DNA of 64,000 nt from Candidimonas humi. GTDB taxonomy: Bacteria > Pseudomonadota > Gammaproteobacteria > Burkholderiales > Burkholderiaceae_B. The position numbers and the translations under genes were made by a program. The notes under the pieces are model-generated. The model was not told the DNA's origin. It was given only the letters and a program-made list of their open reading frames with translations, and searched no databases. This document shows positions 46,811 through 56,500 of this stretch, one piece after another (within the stretch, counting starts at the first letter, position 1; the number at the start of each line of letters is the position of its first letter). The DNA is taken from contig NZ_JAHTBN010000004.1 of assembly GCF_019166065.1 (NCBI RefSeq), positions 415,145-479,144 on the forward strand, given 5' to 3'.

Positions 46811-48667
46811 TTGGCGGTAGAACCGGACGGCGCCGAAGCCGCGGCCGGGGCGCGCCTCGCGGCGCGCTGGCTGGCCGCTCTGGCTCGCCTGCCGCGCCTG
46901 GCCATGGCCTGGGCCCTGGCCGCGCCTTTGCTTGCGGGCTTGTTGCTGCTGCCGCAAGCCTGGTGGTTGGCGCGGGTGCTGGGCGGCGCCGTGGCCGGCT
47001 CGGGTCCGATCGCCGCCGGTCCCTGGATCGCGGCCATAGGCGGCCTGGTCGCGCTGCGCGCGGCCATTGCCTGGTCGGGCGAACGCGCCGCCAGCCGCGC
47101 CGCCGAGGCCATCAAGTCCTGGCTGCGCCAGGAGCTTTTTACCGGGATGCTGGAGCGCGGTCCGCAATGGACGCGGCACAGGGTCTCGGGCGAGCTGTCC
47201 AGCCTGGTGGTCGAGCAGGTCGAGGCGCTCGACGGCTATTTCTCGCGCTATCTGCCCGGAGCGATCGCCGCCGTCTTCCTGCCCCTGGCCTTCGGCCTGG
47301 TGCTGCTGCCCGTGGACTGGATCGTGGCGCTCATCGTGCTGCTGAGCGCGCCGCTGATCCCCGTGTTCATGGCGCTGGTGGGCTGGGGCGCCGAGGCCGC
47401 CAGCCGCCGCCACCAGGTCGCCATGGCGCGGCTGTCGGGCTTCTTCGCCGATCGCGTGCGCGGCGCCCAGACCCTCAAGCTGCTGGGCCGCGCCGAATCC
47501 GAGACCGCCGCGGTGGGCGCGGCCAGCGCCGATCTCAGCCGCAAGACCATGGCGGTGCTGCGCATCGCCTTCCTGTCTTCCGCCGTGCTGGAGTTCTTCG
47601 CCGCGCTGGGCGTGGCCGGGGTCGCGCTGTACATCGGCCTGAGCTATCTCGGCTACTTGCACTTGCGCGGTGAGGCGCTGGGCCTGCCGCTGGGACTGTT
47701 CTGCCTGTTGATGGCGCCCGAGATCTACAACCCCTTGCGCCAGTTCGCGGCCAATTACCACGACCGCGCCGCGGCGCGGGCCGCCGTGGACTGCCTGGCC
47801 GCCGTGTTCGGCACGCTGCCGGATCCAAGGCAAGCGCGCGCGTCCGGACCAGGTTCCCGTGCGAGCGAGGCGCAGCCGGATCTTGCGCGGACTGCCCATG
47901 GGACGACGGCGCCCCCCGAGGCTTGGCGAGCCTCCGCGCGGCGGGAAGAAGCCGGCCACGGGACGATGCCGAGTCCGCAGGACGGGGCGATGCGAGGCCC
48001 GCCGCGGCCGCTCTCGGTGGAGGTGCGCGGCGCGTGCCTGACGGTGCCGGGCCGCGCGCAACCTGTGCTGCAAGACCTGTCCTGGTCCCTGGCGCCCGGG
48101 GCCAGCCTGGCGCTGATGGGCCGCAGCGGCGCGGGCAAGACCACGTTGCTGGAAGCCCTGGCGGGCCTGCGCGGGCTGGACGCGGGCGAGATACTTCTGG
48201 ATGGCCGCGGGCCGGGCGCTTGGCCGACTGCCGAACTGCGCCGCGCGGTCACGCTGATCGGCCAGCGGCCTTTCCTGCTGCCTGGCAGCGTGGCCGAGAA
48301 TCTGCGCATCGCCGACCCCGAAGCCTCGGCTGAAGACTTGCTGCGGGCCCTGGACGAGGCCTGCGCCGGCGAGTTCGTGCGGGCGCTGCCGCAAGGCCTG
48401 GACACGCAATTGGGCGCGCGGGGGTACGGCTTGTCGGGCGGGCAATTGCAGCGGCTCTCGCTGGCGCGTTTATTCCTGACGCGGCCCGGGCTGGTCTTGC
48501 TGGACGAGCCCACCGCCAGCCTCGATCCCGGTAGCCGCGATCGGGTCATGGACGCGGTACTGCGCTTCGCCGCCGGGCGCACCTTGGTGGTCGCCACCCA
48601 CGACACGGAGGTCGCGGTCCGGCTGGAGCGCAGCCTGCATTTGCCGCAAGGCGGGGGCCGGCCATGA
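46811..48667 (+). CDS. cydD: heterodimeric ABC transporter subunit CydD
   Basis: A 618-residue fused membrane/ATPase subunit of the cysteine/glutathione exporter needed for cytochrome bd assembly. The start is TTG with TGGAGG upstream. Walker A is MGRSGAGKTTLLEAL, the signature is LSGGQLQRLSLARLF and Walker B is LVLLDEPTASLD. Between the TM and ATPase domains lies a low-complexity linker (residues about 337-396) rich in Arg, Gly, Pro and Ala, longer than in E. coli. The stop overlaps cydC as ATGA. Confidence 0.92.
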   Translation: MAVEPDGAEAAAGARLAARWLAALARLPRLAMAWALAAPLLAGLLLLPQAWWLARVLGGAVAGSGPIAAGPWIAAIGGLVALRAAIAWSGERAASRAAEAIKSWLRQELFTGMLERGPQWTRHRVSGELSSLVVEQVEALDGYFSRYLPGAIAAVFLPLAFGLVLLPVDWIVALIVLLSAPLIPVFMALVGWGAEAASRRHQVAMARLSGFFADRVRGAQTLKLLGRAESETAAVGAASADLSRKTMAVLRIAFLSSAVLEFFAALGVAGVALYIGLSYLGYLHLRGEALGLPLGLFCLLMAPEIYNPLRQFAANYHDRAAARAAVDCLAAVFGTLPDPRQARASGPGSRASEAQPDLARTAHGTTAPPEAWRASARREEAGHGTMPSPQDGAMRGPPRPLSVEVRGACLTVPGRAQPVLQDLSWSLAPGASLALMGRSGAGKTTLLEALAGLRGLDAGEILLDGRGPGAWPTAELRRAVTLIGQRPFLLPGSVAENLRIADPEASAEDLLRALDEACAGEFVRALPQGLDTQLGARGYGLSGGQLQRLSLARLFLTRPGLVLLDEPTASLDPGSRDRVMDAVLRFAAGRTLVVATHDTEVAVRLERSLHLPQGGGRP

Positions 48668-50415
48668 CCGGGAGATTGCCCGACCAAGGGCCCGGGTCCG
48701 ATGTGCCGGGCGGGCTGCAGCCGCCGGAGCGGCTTGCCGGAGGCTTTCCGGGTTTGTTGGCCTTGATGCTGCCATGGCTCGTGCGGCGCCGCCGCAGCCT
48801 GCTGGCCGCCTTGCTGCTGGCCTGCTGCACGGTGGCCGCGGGCGTGGGCCTGCTGTCGGTGGCCGGCTGGTTCCTCACGGCCGCGTTTCTCGCCGGCGCC
48901 AAGCTGGCCTTCGATTTGTTCGCGCCCTCGGCGCTGGTGCGCGGCCTGGCGCTCGCGCGCATCGCGCTGCGCTATGCCGAGCGCGTCACGGGACACGGCG
49001 CCACGCTCGACCTGCTGGCCGACATGCGCACCGCGGTGTTCGGCGCCATCATGCGGCTCAGTCCGGCCCAGCTTGCCGGCTACCGGGACGGCGACCTCGT
49101 GGCCCGCCTGGCCGGCGACATCGACGCGCTGGATACCTTGTTTCTGCTGGTGATCGTACCGGCCTTGACGGCATTGGCCCTGGGGGCGGCGTACAGCCTG
49201 ATCGCCGGGGCCTGGCTGCCACCCGCGGGCTGGCTGATCCTGGCGGCCATGCTGGTGGCGGCGTGCATTGTTCCATATTGCCTGGCGCGCGCCGCCGGCA
49301 CATCGGGCCGACACGCCCAGGAAGCCGCATCCGCCGCGCGCGCCTTTGTGCACGAAGCCGTGGAAGGGCATGCGGACCTGGCGGCCTTCGCCGCCGAGCC
49401 GCGGGCGCAAGCACGCTTCGGGGATGCAGTGCGCAGCCTGGCCGGCACGCGCGACGCCGTGGCCGCGGCAGGGTCGGCGGGCCAGTTCGTGCAGCAACTG
49501 ATCATGGGCCTGTGCCTGGTCGGCCTGCTGTGGCTGGGCCTGGGCGCGTTCCGCTCGCACGAGCTGGACGGCGCGGTATGGGCCGGGCTGGTATTGGGGC
49601 TGCTGGCCTTGTTCGAGGTGCTGGGGCCGCTGATGCGCGGCGCCGCGCGGCTGGGAACGGCAGCCGCCGCGGGCGCGCGGGTGCGTGCCTTGTTGCGCGA
49701 GCCGCCCGCGCTGCGGGACGTGCCCGATGTCCGTGCGCTGCCGCCGCGCGGCGCCTTGCGGGCCGAAGGCTTGGGATATGCCTATCCCGGCGCGGCGCAC
49801 CCGGTGCTGGCCGGCTTGGACTTGCGGGTCGAGGCGAGCGAGCTCATCGGCATCGTAGGCGCGAGCGGCTGCGGCAAATCCACGCTGCTGGCACTGCTCA
49901 TGCGCATCCACGACCCGTCCGAAGGTGAAATCACATACGGCGGCGTGCCCATCCGCCTGGCGGCGCAAAGCGAGCTGCATGCCCGCTGTACGCTGTTGTC
50001 GCAGCACAGCCCGGTGTTCCTGGGCACTGTGCGCAGCAATCTGTTGCTGGGCGATCCCGCGGCCGATGACGCGAAGCTCTGGCAGGCCCTGGAGCAGGCC
50101 CGGCTCGCGGATTTCGTGCGCACGCTGGAACAGGGCCTGGATACCTGGGTCGGCGAGGCGGGCCGGCTGCTGTCCGTGGGCCAGGCGCGGCGCCTTTGCC
50201 TGGCGCGCGCCATACTTGCGCCGGCTGTGGTATGGCTGCTGGACGAACCTACCGCAGGCCTGGACGAGCCCACCCAGCAGGCTTTCTTCTCCGACCTGGG
50301 ACGGGCGGCCGCCGGCAGGACGGTGGTGCTGGCCACGCACGCGCGCCTGCCCGCCGGCGCGGTCGACCGGATCCTGCGTCTCGAAGGCGGGCGGCTGCAT
50401 GCGGATTCGCCATAG
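48664..50415 (+). CDS. cydC: heterodimeric ABC transporter subunit CydC
   Basis: A 583-residue partner of CydD. Walker A is GASGCGKSTLLALL; the signature is the variant LSVGQARRLCLARAI, with Val in place of the second Gly, so its ATPase site may be degenerate, as in heterodimeric exporters. Walker B is VVWLLDEPTAGLD. Six TM helices precede it (ALLLACCTVAAGVGLLSVAG). It starts within the cydD stop, giving equal expression of both halves. Confidence 0.93.
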   Translation: MTGRLPDQGPGSDVPGGLQPPERLAGGFPGLLALMLPWLVRRRRSLLAALLLACCTVAAGVGLLSVAGWFLTAAFLAGAKLAFDLFAPSALVRGLALARIALRYAERVTGHGATLDLLADMRTAVFGAIMRLSPAQLAGYRDGDLVARLAGDIDALDTLFLLVIVPALTALALGAAYSLIAGAWLPPAGWLILAAMLVAACIVPYCLARAAGTSGRHAQEAASAARAFVHEAVEGHADLAAFAAEPRAQARFGDAVRSLAGTRDAVAAAGSAGQFVQQLIMGLCLVGLLWLGLGAFRSHELDGAVWAGLVLGLLALFEVLGPLMRGAARLGTAAAAGARVRALLREPPALRDVPDVRALPPRGALRAEGLGYAYPGAAHPVLAGLDLRVEASELIGIVGASGCGKSTLLALLMRIHDPSEGEITYGGVPIRLAAQSELHARCTLLSQHSPVFLGTVRSNLLLGDPAADDAKLWQALEQARLADFVRTLEQGLDTWVGEAGRLLSVGQARRLCLARAILAPAVVWLLDEPTAGLDEPTQQAFFSDLGRAAAGRTVVLATHARLPAGAVDRILRLEGGRLHADSP

Positions 50416-50501
50416 GCACGCCGCGGAGGTTATAGTCGGGGTTGCAGTTCTTCCGCCAGCCCGCGCGCGCCGCGGCACTTCTCAGCTTTCCGACACTAGC
50501 C

Positions 50502-51086
50502 ATGAACACCGATCCCGCCAGTTACATTTGCGAAGCGATCCGCAGCGTGCCGGACTGGCCCAAGCCGGGCGTCACGTTCCGCGACATTACCCCCGTATTG
50601 CAGAATCCCCGTTCCTTCCGCGTGCTGATAGACCTGTTCGTCTATCGCTATATTGGCCATCGGCTGGACCTGGTGGCCGGCGTCGATGCGCGCGGCTTCA
50701 TCCTGGGCTCGGTGCTGGCCTATGAACTGAACCTGGGTTTCGTGCCGGTGCGCAAGAAGGGCAAGCTGCCGTTTCGCACTGTGGCCGAGGAATATACGCT
50801 GGAATACGGCAATGCGGCGGTCGAGATGCACACCGACGCGGTGCGGCCCGGCCAGCGCGTGCTGCTGATCGACGACCTGATCGCCACCGGCGGCACCATG
50901 CTGGCCGCCGCCAAGCTGCTGCAGCGGCTCGGCGCCAATGTGGTCGAGGCCGCAGCCATCATCGAACTGCCCGAACTGGGCGGTTCGCAGGCCGTCAAGG
51001 CCACCGGCCTGCCGCTGTATACGGTGTGCAGCTTCAGCGAGGCTGCGCCCGCGGGGCAGCGCGTGCCGGAACCTCCGCTGGCCTGA
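50502..51086 (+). CDS. apt: adenine phosphoribosyltransferase
   Basis: A 194-residue purine-salvage enzyme converting adenine and PRPP to AMP. The core blocks are [35 protein letters not shown] and the PRPP motif [14 protein letters not shown]. The ATG at 50502 starts family homology. It is followed by a clear intrinsic terminator at 51115. Confidence 0.96.
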   Translation: MNTDPASYICEAIRSVPDWPKPGVTFRDITPVLQNPRSFRVLIDLFVYRYIGHRLDLVAGVDARGFILGSVLAYELNLGFVPVRKKGKLPFRTVAEEYTLEYGNAAVEMHTDAVRPGQRVLLIDDLIATGGTMLAAAKLLQRLGANVVEAAAIIELPELGGSQAVKATGLPLYTVCSFSEAAPAGQRVPEPPLA

Positions 51087-51114
51087 GGCTTCAGGCCGGC
51101 GTGCAGCCCGAACG

Positions 51115-51150
51115 GCGGCTGCTTCGGGATCGCAGCCGCACTGTTTTTTT
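51115..51150 (+). terminator. Rho-independent terminator of apt
   Basis: GCGGCTGC-TTCGGGATC-GCAGCCGC forms a perfect 8-bp stem (51115-51139) and is followed by ACTG and seven Ts (51144-51150). It lies 29 bp after apt, facing the convergent ilvA. This is the best intrinsic terminator in the window. Confidence 0.82.
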
Positions 51151-51213
51151 CTTCGATTGCCGGCCCGTGCCGGCGCCTGCGCGTCGCGTCCGCGGCAGGC
51201 CTTCCCGACGGGC

Positions 51214-52725
51214 CTACAGGAACAGCCGGTAGGCCGGGTTGTCGGTTTCGTTCCAGTACGGGTAGCCCACGGTTTCCAGGAAATCCTTGAAGTGCGCCTT
51301 GTCGGCCGGAGGCACCTGGATGCCGACCAGGATGCGGCCGTAGTCGTCGCCCTGGTTGCGGTAGTGGAACAGGCTGATGTTCCAGTCCGGGTTCATGGCG
51401 TTCAGGAAGCGCATCAATGCGCCCGGGCGTTCGGGAAACTCGAAGCGGTACAGCACTTCGTTGCCGGCCAGCGCCGAACGGCCGCCCACCATGTAGCGCA
51501 GGTGCGCCTTGGCCATTTCGTCGTGGGTCAGGTCCAGCGTGGGAAAGCCCTTGCGGCGAAAGCCCGCCGCGATCTTGTCGGCTTCCTGCAGCGACGAGAT
51601 CTGCAGGCCGACGAAGACGTGGGCCCGCTCGGAATCGGAAATGCGGTAGTTGAATTCGGTGACGCTGCGCCGCTCGCCCACCGCTTCGCAAAGGTCGCGG
51701 AAACTGCCGCGCTTCTCGGGCAAGGTGACGGCAAAGATGGCTTCGCGCGCCTCGCCCACTTCGGCGCGTTCGGCCACGAAGCGCAGCCGGTCGAAATTCA
51801 TGTTGGCGCCGCAGGTAATGGCCACCAGGGTCTTGTTCTTCCACTTGTTCTGGGCGGCGTAGCGCTTGGCGCCGGCCAGGGCCAGCGCGCCGGCCGGTTC
51901 CAGCACGCTGCGGGTGTCCTGGAACACGTCCTTGATGCCGGCGCAGATGGCGTCGGTATCCACCGCTATGAAGTCGTCCACGTACTTGCGGGTCAGGCGG
52001 AACGTCTCGGCCCCGACCAGCTTGACGGCGGTGCCGTCCGAGAACAGGCCCACGTCGGACAGTTCCACGCGGCGTCCGGCCTTGACGCTGCGCATCATGG
52101 CGTCGGAATCGGTAGTCTGCACGCCGATGATCTTGATCTCGGGGCGTAGCTGCTTCACGTAGGCGGCCACGCCCGAGATCAGGCCGCCGCCGCCGATGGC
52201 CACGAAAATGGCGTCGATCGGGCCGGAGTGCTGGCGCAGGATTTCCATGCCCACCGTACCCTGGCCGGCGATCACGTCAGGGTCGTCGAAGGGATGCACG
52301 AAGGTGAGCTTTTCCTTCTGTTCCAGTTTCTTGGCGTGCAGATAGGCGTCGGAAAAGCTGTCGCCGGCCAGCACTACCTCGCCGCCGAAGCCGCGCACGG
52401 CGTCGATCTTGACCTGCGGGGTGGTGGTGGGCATGACGATGACCGCACGGCAGCCCAGGCGCCGCGCCGACAGGGCAACCCCCTGGGCGTGGTTGCCGGC
52501 CGAGGCGGCAATGACGCCGCGCTTGAGTTCGGCCGGGCTCAATTGCGCCATCTTGTTGTAGGCGCCGCGCAGCTTGAAGCTGAAGACCGCCTGGGTATCT
52601 TCACGCTTCAGGTATACCTTGTTGCCGATTCGTGCCGAAAGCTGAGGGGCGAGTTCCAGCGGGGATTCGATGGCGACGTCGTAGACTTTGGATGTGAGGA
52701 TGCGCTTGAGGTAGTCGGTGGGCAT
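51214..52725 (-). CDS. ilvA: threonine ammonia-lyase, biosynthetic
   Basis: A 503-residue PLP enzyme that deaminates threonine to 2-oxobutanoate in isoleucine synthesis. The PLP lysine is in REDTQAVFSFKLRGAYNKM (KLRGA), and the glycine loop is in AIGGGGLISG. Two ACT-like regulatory repeats occupy residues about 325-500, which makes it the feedback-inhibited form. The ATG at 52725 starts homology (YLKRILTSKVYDVAIE). Confidence 0.95.
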   Translation of the reverse strand: MPTDYLKRILTSKVYDVAIESPLELAPQLSARIGNKVYLKREDTQAVFSFKLRGAYNKMAQLSPAELKRGVIAASAGNHAQGVALSARRLGCRAVIVMPTTTPQVKIDAVRGFGGEVVLAGDSFSDAYLHAKKLEQKEKLTFVHPFDDPDVIAGQGTVGMEILRQHSGPIDAIFVAIGGGGLISGVAAYVKQLRPEIKIIGVQTTDSDAMMRSVKAGRRVELSDVGLFSDGTAVKLVGAETFRLTRKYVDDFIAVDTDAICAGIKDVFQDTRSVLEPAGALALAGAKRYAAQNKWKNKTLVAITCGANMNFDRLRFVAERAEVGEAREAIFAVTLPEKRGSFRDLCEAVGERRSVTEFNYRISDSERAHVFVGLQISSLQEADKIAAGFRRKGFPTLDLTHDEMAKAHLRYMVGGRSALAGNEVLYRFEFPERPGALMRFLNAMNPDWNISLFHYRNQGDDYGRILVGIQVPPADKAHFKDFLETVGYPYWNETDNPAYRLFL

Positions 52726-52950
52726 GATGCGGGGCGGAAAGAACGGTGCGAGTCGGTAGCGAGTGATGAAAAGGCCCGAGGGCAGGGCGGCCGGCGGCAA
52801 TACAGCCGGCGTTGCCGGCAGCCGGGTTCGGTCCCCAGAGCCGGTCAAACAGATTACCACAGCGATGTGCGCGGGCATTGGGGGCCCGCCGTAGCTGCGG
52901 CGCCGTCGGCCGGCGCTGGGACGAGTTCCTTGCGGCTACACTAAGGCCGC

Positions 52951-53487
52951 ATGGAATATTTGCTCGATTCCCCCATACAGTGGCTGCTGGCCATGTTGGC
53001 CCTGCCCAAGGTGGGGCTGACGGCGATTTTCGTCGTCAGCCTGATATCGGCGACATTGCTGCCGCTGGGGTCCGAGCCGGCGGTGTTCGGCTACGTGAAG
53101 CTGGCGCCGGACATGTATTGGCTCGCCATAGGCGTGGCCACGCTCGGCAACACCCTGGGCGGCGTGATTACCTACTTCATGGGCGAGGGGGCGGAACGGG
53201 CCTACGAGCACTGGCGCCAGAAGCACGGCCACGAGCCGGGGCACGTCTCCGAATCGGCCACGCTGGCGGGCGGGCGCTGGCACGCGCAGATCAGCCGCTG
53301 GTCGCACCGCCTGGGTCCGTCCATCCTGTTGTTTTCCTGGCTGCCGGCCGTGGGAGACCCGCTGTGCGCGGTCGCCGGCTGGCTGCGCCTGTCGTTCTGG
53401 CCCTGCGTGTTGTACATGGCGGTGGGCAAATTCCTGCGCTATGCGCTGGTGACCGCCGGGCTGCTGTGGTTTTTCCCTCCGGCCTGA
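52951..53487 (+). CDS. YqaA-type SNARE-associated-like membrane protein (DedA superfamily)
   Basis: A 178-residue inner-membrane protein with several hydrophobic helices. SATLLPLGSEPAVFGYV and NTLGGVITYFMGEG are family blocks; FSWLPAVGDPLCAVAGWLR is the C-terminal signature of YqaA proteins. They belong to the VTT/DedA superfamily of lipid or ion transporters; the specific function is unknown. It is divergent from ilvA. Confidence 0.85.
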   Translation: MEYLLDSPIQWLLAMLALPKVGLTAIFVVSLISATLLPLGSEPAVFGYVKLAPDMYWLAIGVATLGNTLGGVITYFMGEGAERAYEHWRQKHGHEPGHVSESATLAGGRWHAQISRWSHRLGPSILLFSWLPAVGDPLCAVAGWLRLSFWPCVLYMAVGKFLRYALVTAGLLWFFPPA

Positions 53488-53579
53488 ACTGAACAAGGGT
53501 TGCGGCCGGCGCTCGCCGCCTCGATTGCAAACTCGTATTACACTGTTTCTTTAATGGCTTTACCCTTTTTCGCCACGCC

Positions 53580-56500
53580 ATGAATGCGCCCATAGCCAGT
53601 CAACTGCTTGCCGTCCAGGCCCCTGCCGCCGCCACGCGATTGCGTGAAATCCCCTACAACTACACCTCTTTCTCCGACCGCGAAATCGTCTCGCGGCTGC
53701 TGGGCGAGGAATCCTGGCAGTGGCTTTCCGAGTTGCGCGGCGAGCGCCGCACCGGCCGCTCGGCCCGCATGCTGTTCGAGGTGCTGGGCGACATCTGGGT
53801 GGTGCGCCGCAATCCGTACTTGCAGGACGACCTGCTGGACAACCCCAAGCGCCTGCATTTGCTGGTCGATGCCATGAACCATCGCCTGTCCGAGATCGAC
53901 CGGCGCCGCGACCTGTCCGAGCCCGGGCGCGACGACAAGGTGGCGCATCTGCTGCAGGCTGCGCGCGGCGCGGTAGGCGCCTTCGCCGGCGAATTCGAGC
54001 AGACGCGCGAGTTGCGCAAGCGGGTCTTGCGCCGGCTGGGCCGCGCTACCGCGCGCGACAACATCAAGTTCGACGCGCTGTCGCGCGTCTCGCACGTCAC
54101 CGACGCCACCGATTGGCGCGTCGAATACCCCTTCGTGGTGCTGACGCCCGATTCCGAGGCCGAAATGGCGCCGCTGGTGCGCGCCTGTATCGAACTGGAC
54201 ATGACCATCATCCCGCGCGGCGGCGGCACCGGCTACACGGGCGGCGCCATTCCGCTGTCCTGGCGCTCGGTGGTCATCAACACCGAAAAGCTCGATGCGC
54301 TCGGGGCGGTCGAGACCGGCAGCCTGCCGGGCGTGGACGAGCCCGTGGCCACGGTGCTCACCGGCGCCGGCGTGGTCACGAAACGCGTGGCCGAAGCGGC
54401 GGAAGCCGCGGGCTTCGTGTTCGCGGTCGATCCGACCTCGGCCGATGCGTCCTGTGTGGGCGGCAATGTCGCCATGAATGCCGGCGGCAAGAAGGCGGTG
54501 CTGTGGGGTACGGCGCTGGACAACCTGGCCTGGTGGCGCATGGTCGACCCGGAAGGCAACTGGCTGGAGGTCACGCGGCTCGAGCACAATATGGGCAAGA
54601 TCCACGACGTGGCGCAGGCGCGCTTCGAACTCAAGTGGTTCGACGGCAACCATGCGCCCGGCGAGCGGCCGTTGCGCAGCGAGATGTTGGTCATCGACGG
54701 CGCGCGTTTCCGCAAGGCGGGCCTGGGCAAGGACGTGACCGACAAGTTCCTGGCCGGCCTGCCGGGCGTGCAGAAAGAAGGCTGCGACGGCCTGATCACG
54801 TCCGCGCGCTGGGTGCTGCACCGCATGCCGGCGCACACGCGCACGGTATGCCTGGAATTCTTCGGCCAGGCGCGCGACGCCATTCCCTCGATCGTCGAGA
54901 TCAAGAACTACCTGGACGGCCCGGGCCGGGCGCGCGGTGCCATCCTGGCCGGCCTCGAGCACCTGGACGAGCGCTACCTGCGCGCGGTCGGCTACGCCAC
55001 CAAGAGCAAGCGCGGCGGCTTTCCCAAGATGGTGCTGTTCGGCGACATCGTGGGCGATGACCCCGATGCCGTGGCCGTGGCCGCCAGCGAAGTGGTGCGC
55101 CTGGCCAATACCCGCCACGGCGAGGGTTTCGTGGCCGTCAGCGCCGAGGCGCGCAAGAAATTCTGGCTCGACCGGTCCCGCACCGCCGCCATCGCGCGCC
55201 ACACCAATGCCTTCAAGATCAATGAAGACGTGGTGATCCCGCTCGACCGCATGGGCGAATACACGGACGCGATCGAACGCATCAATATCGAACTGTCCAC
55301 GCACAACAAGCTGCGCCTGCTCGACCAGCTCGAGGAATTCCTGGGCGGCGAGCTGCCCGTGGGCAAGGCCGAAGACATCGAAGACGCCGAGCACACGCGC
55401 GCTGAAGTGCTGGCCGAGCGCACCCGCGAGGCCGTGGCCACGCTGCGCGCCGCCCGCGTGCGCTGGAACTGGCTGCTGGACAATCTCGACATGCCGCTGG
55501 CGCAGGCGCTGCCCACGCTGCGCGACCTGGGGCTGGAAGCGCTGGAAGAAACTTTGCGCGAGCGCGTGGCCCGGCAGCCGCAGGCGCGGGTATTCGACGT
55601 GCTGCAGGACCGCACGATACGCGTGTCCTGGAAGACCGAAGTCCGGTCGCCGATGGAGAACTTCTTTTCGGGCGCCGATTGTGCCGCGGTGCTGGCCGAA
55701 ATCCAGGCCATCCACGACCGCGTGCTCAAGGGGCGCGTGTTCGTGGCGCTGCACATGCACGCCGGCGACGGCAATGTGCACACCAACATCCCGGTGAATT
55801 CCGACAACTACGAGATGCTGCGCGAGGCCAACGAGGCGGTGGCGCACATCATGCAGATCGCCCGCGACCTGGACGGCGTCATTTCCGGCGAGCACGGCAT
55901 CGGCCTGACCAAGTACGAATTTCTTACGCAGGCCGAGCTGCAGCCCTTCCAGGACTACAAGCGGCGCATCGATCCAGCCGGCCGCTTCAACGGCGGCAAG
56001 CTCATGCCCGGCGCCGACCTGAGCCGCGCCTGGACGCCCAGCTTCAACCTGATGGGCTACGAATCGCTGATCATGCAGCAAAGCGAGATCGGCGCGATTT
56101 CCCATGCCATCAAGGATTGCCTGCGCTGCGGCAAGTGCAAGCCGGTCTGCGCTACCCACGTGCCGCGCGCCAATCTGCTGTACTCGCCGCGCAACAAGAT
56201 CCTGGCCACCTCGCTGCTGATCGAGGCCTTCCTGTACGAAGAACAGACGCGCCGCGGCGTCAGCCTCAAGCACTGGGAAGAATTCGAAGACGTCGCCGAC
56301 CATTGCACGGTCTGCCACAAGTGCTACAACCCCTGTCCGGTCGACATTGATTTCGGCGACGTGTCCATGGACATGCGCGCGCTGCTGCGCCGCATGGGCA
56401 AGAAGTCGTTCAACCCTGGCACCGCGGCCTCGATGTTCTTCCTCAATGCCAAGGATCCGCGTGTCATCAAGGCCACGCGCAAGGCCATGATAGACGTGGG

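Noticed and set aside
47755..50478. A 907-codon antisense ORF over cydD-cydC
   Set aside because: Low-complexity Arg/Gln/Ala translation without motifs, opposite two well-supported ABC proteins.
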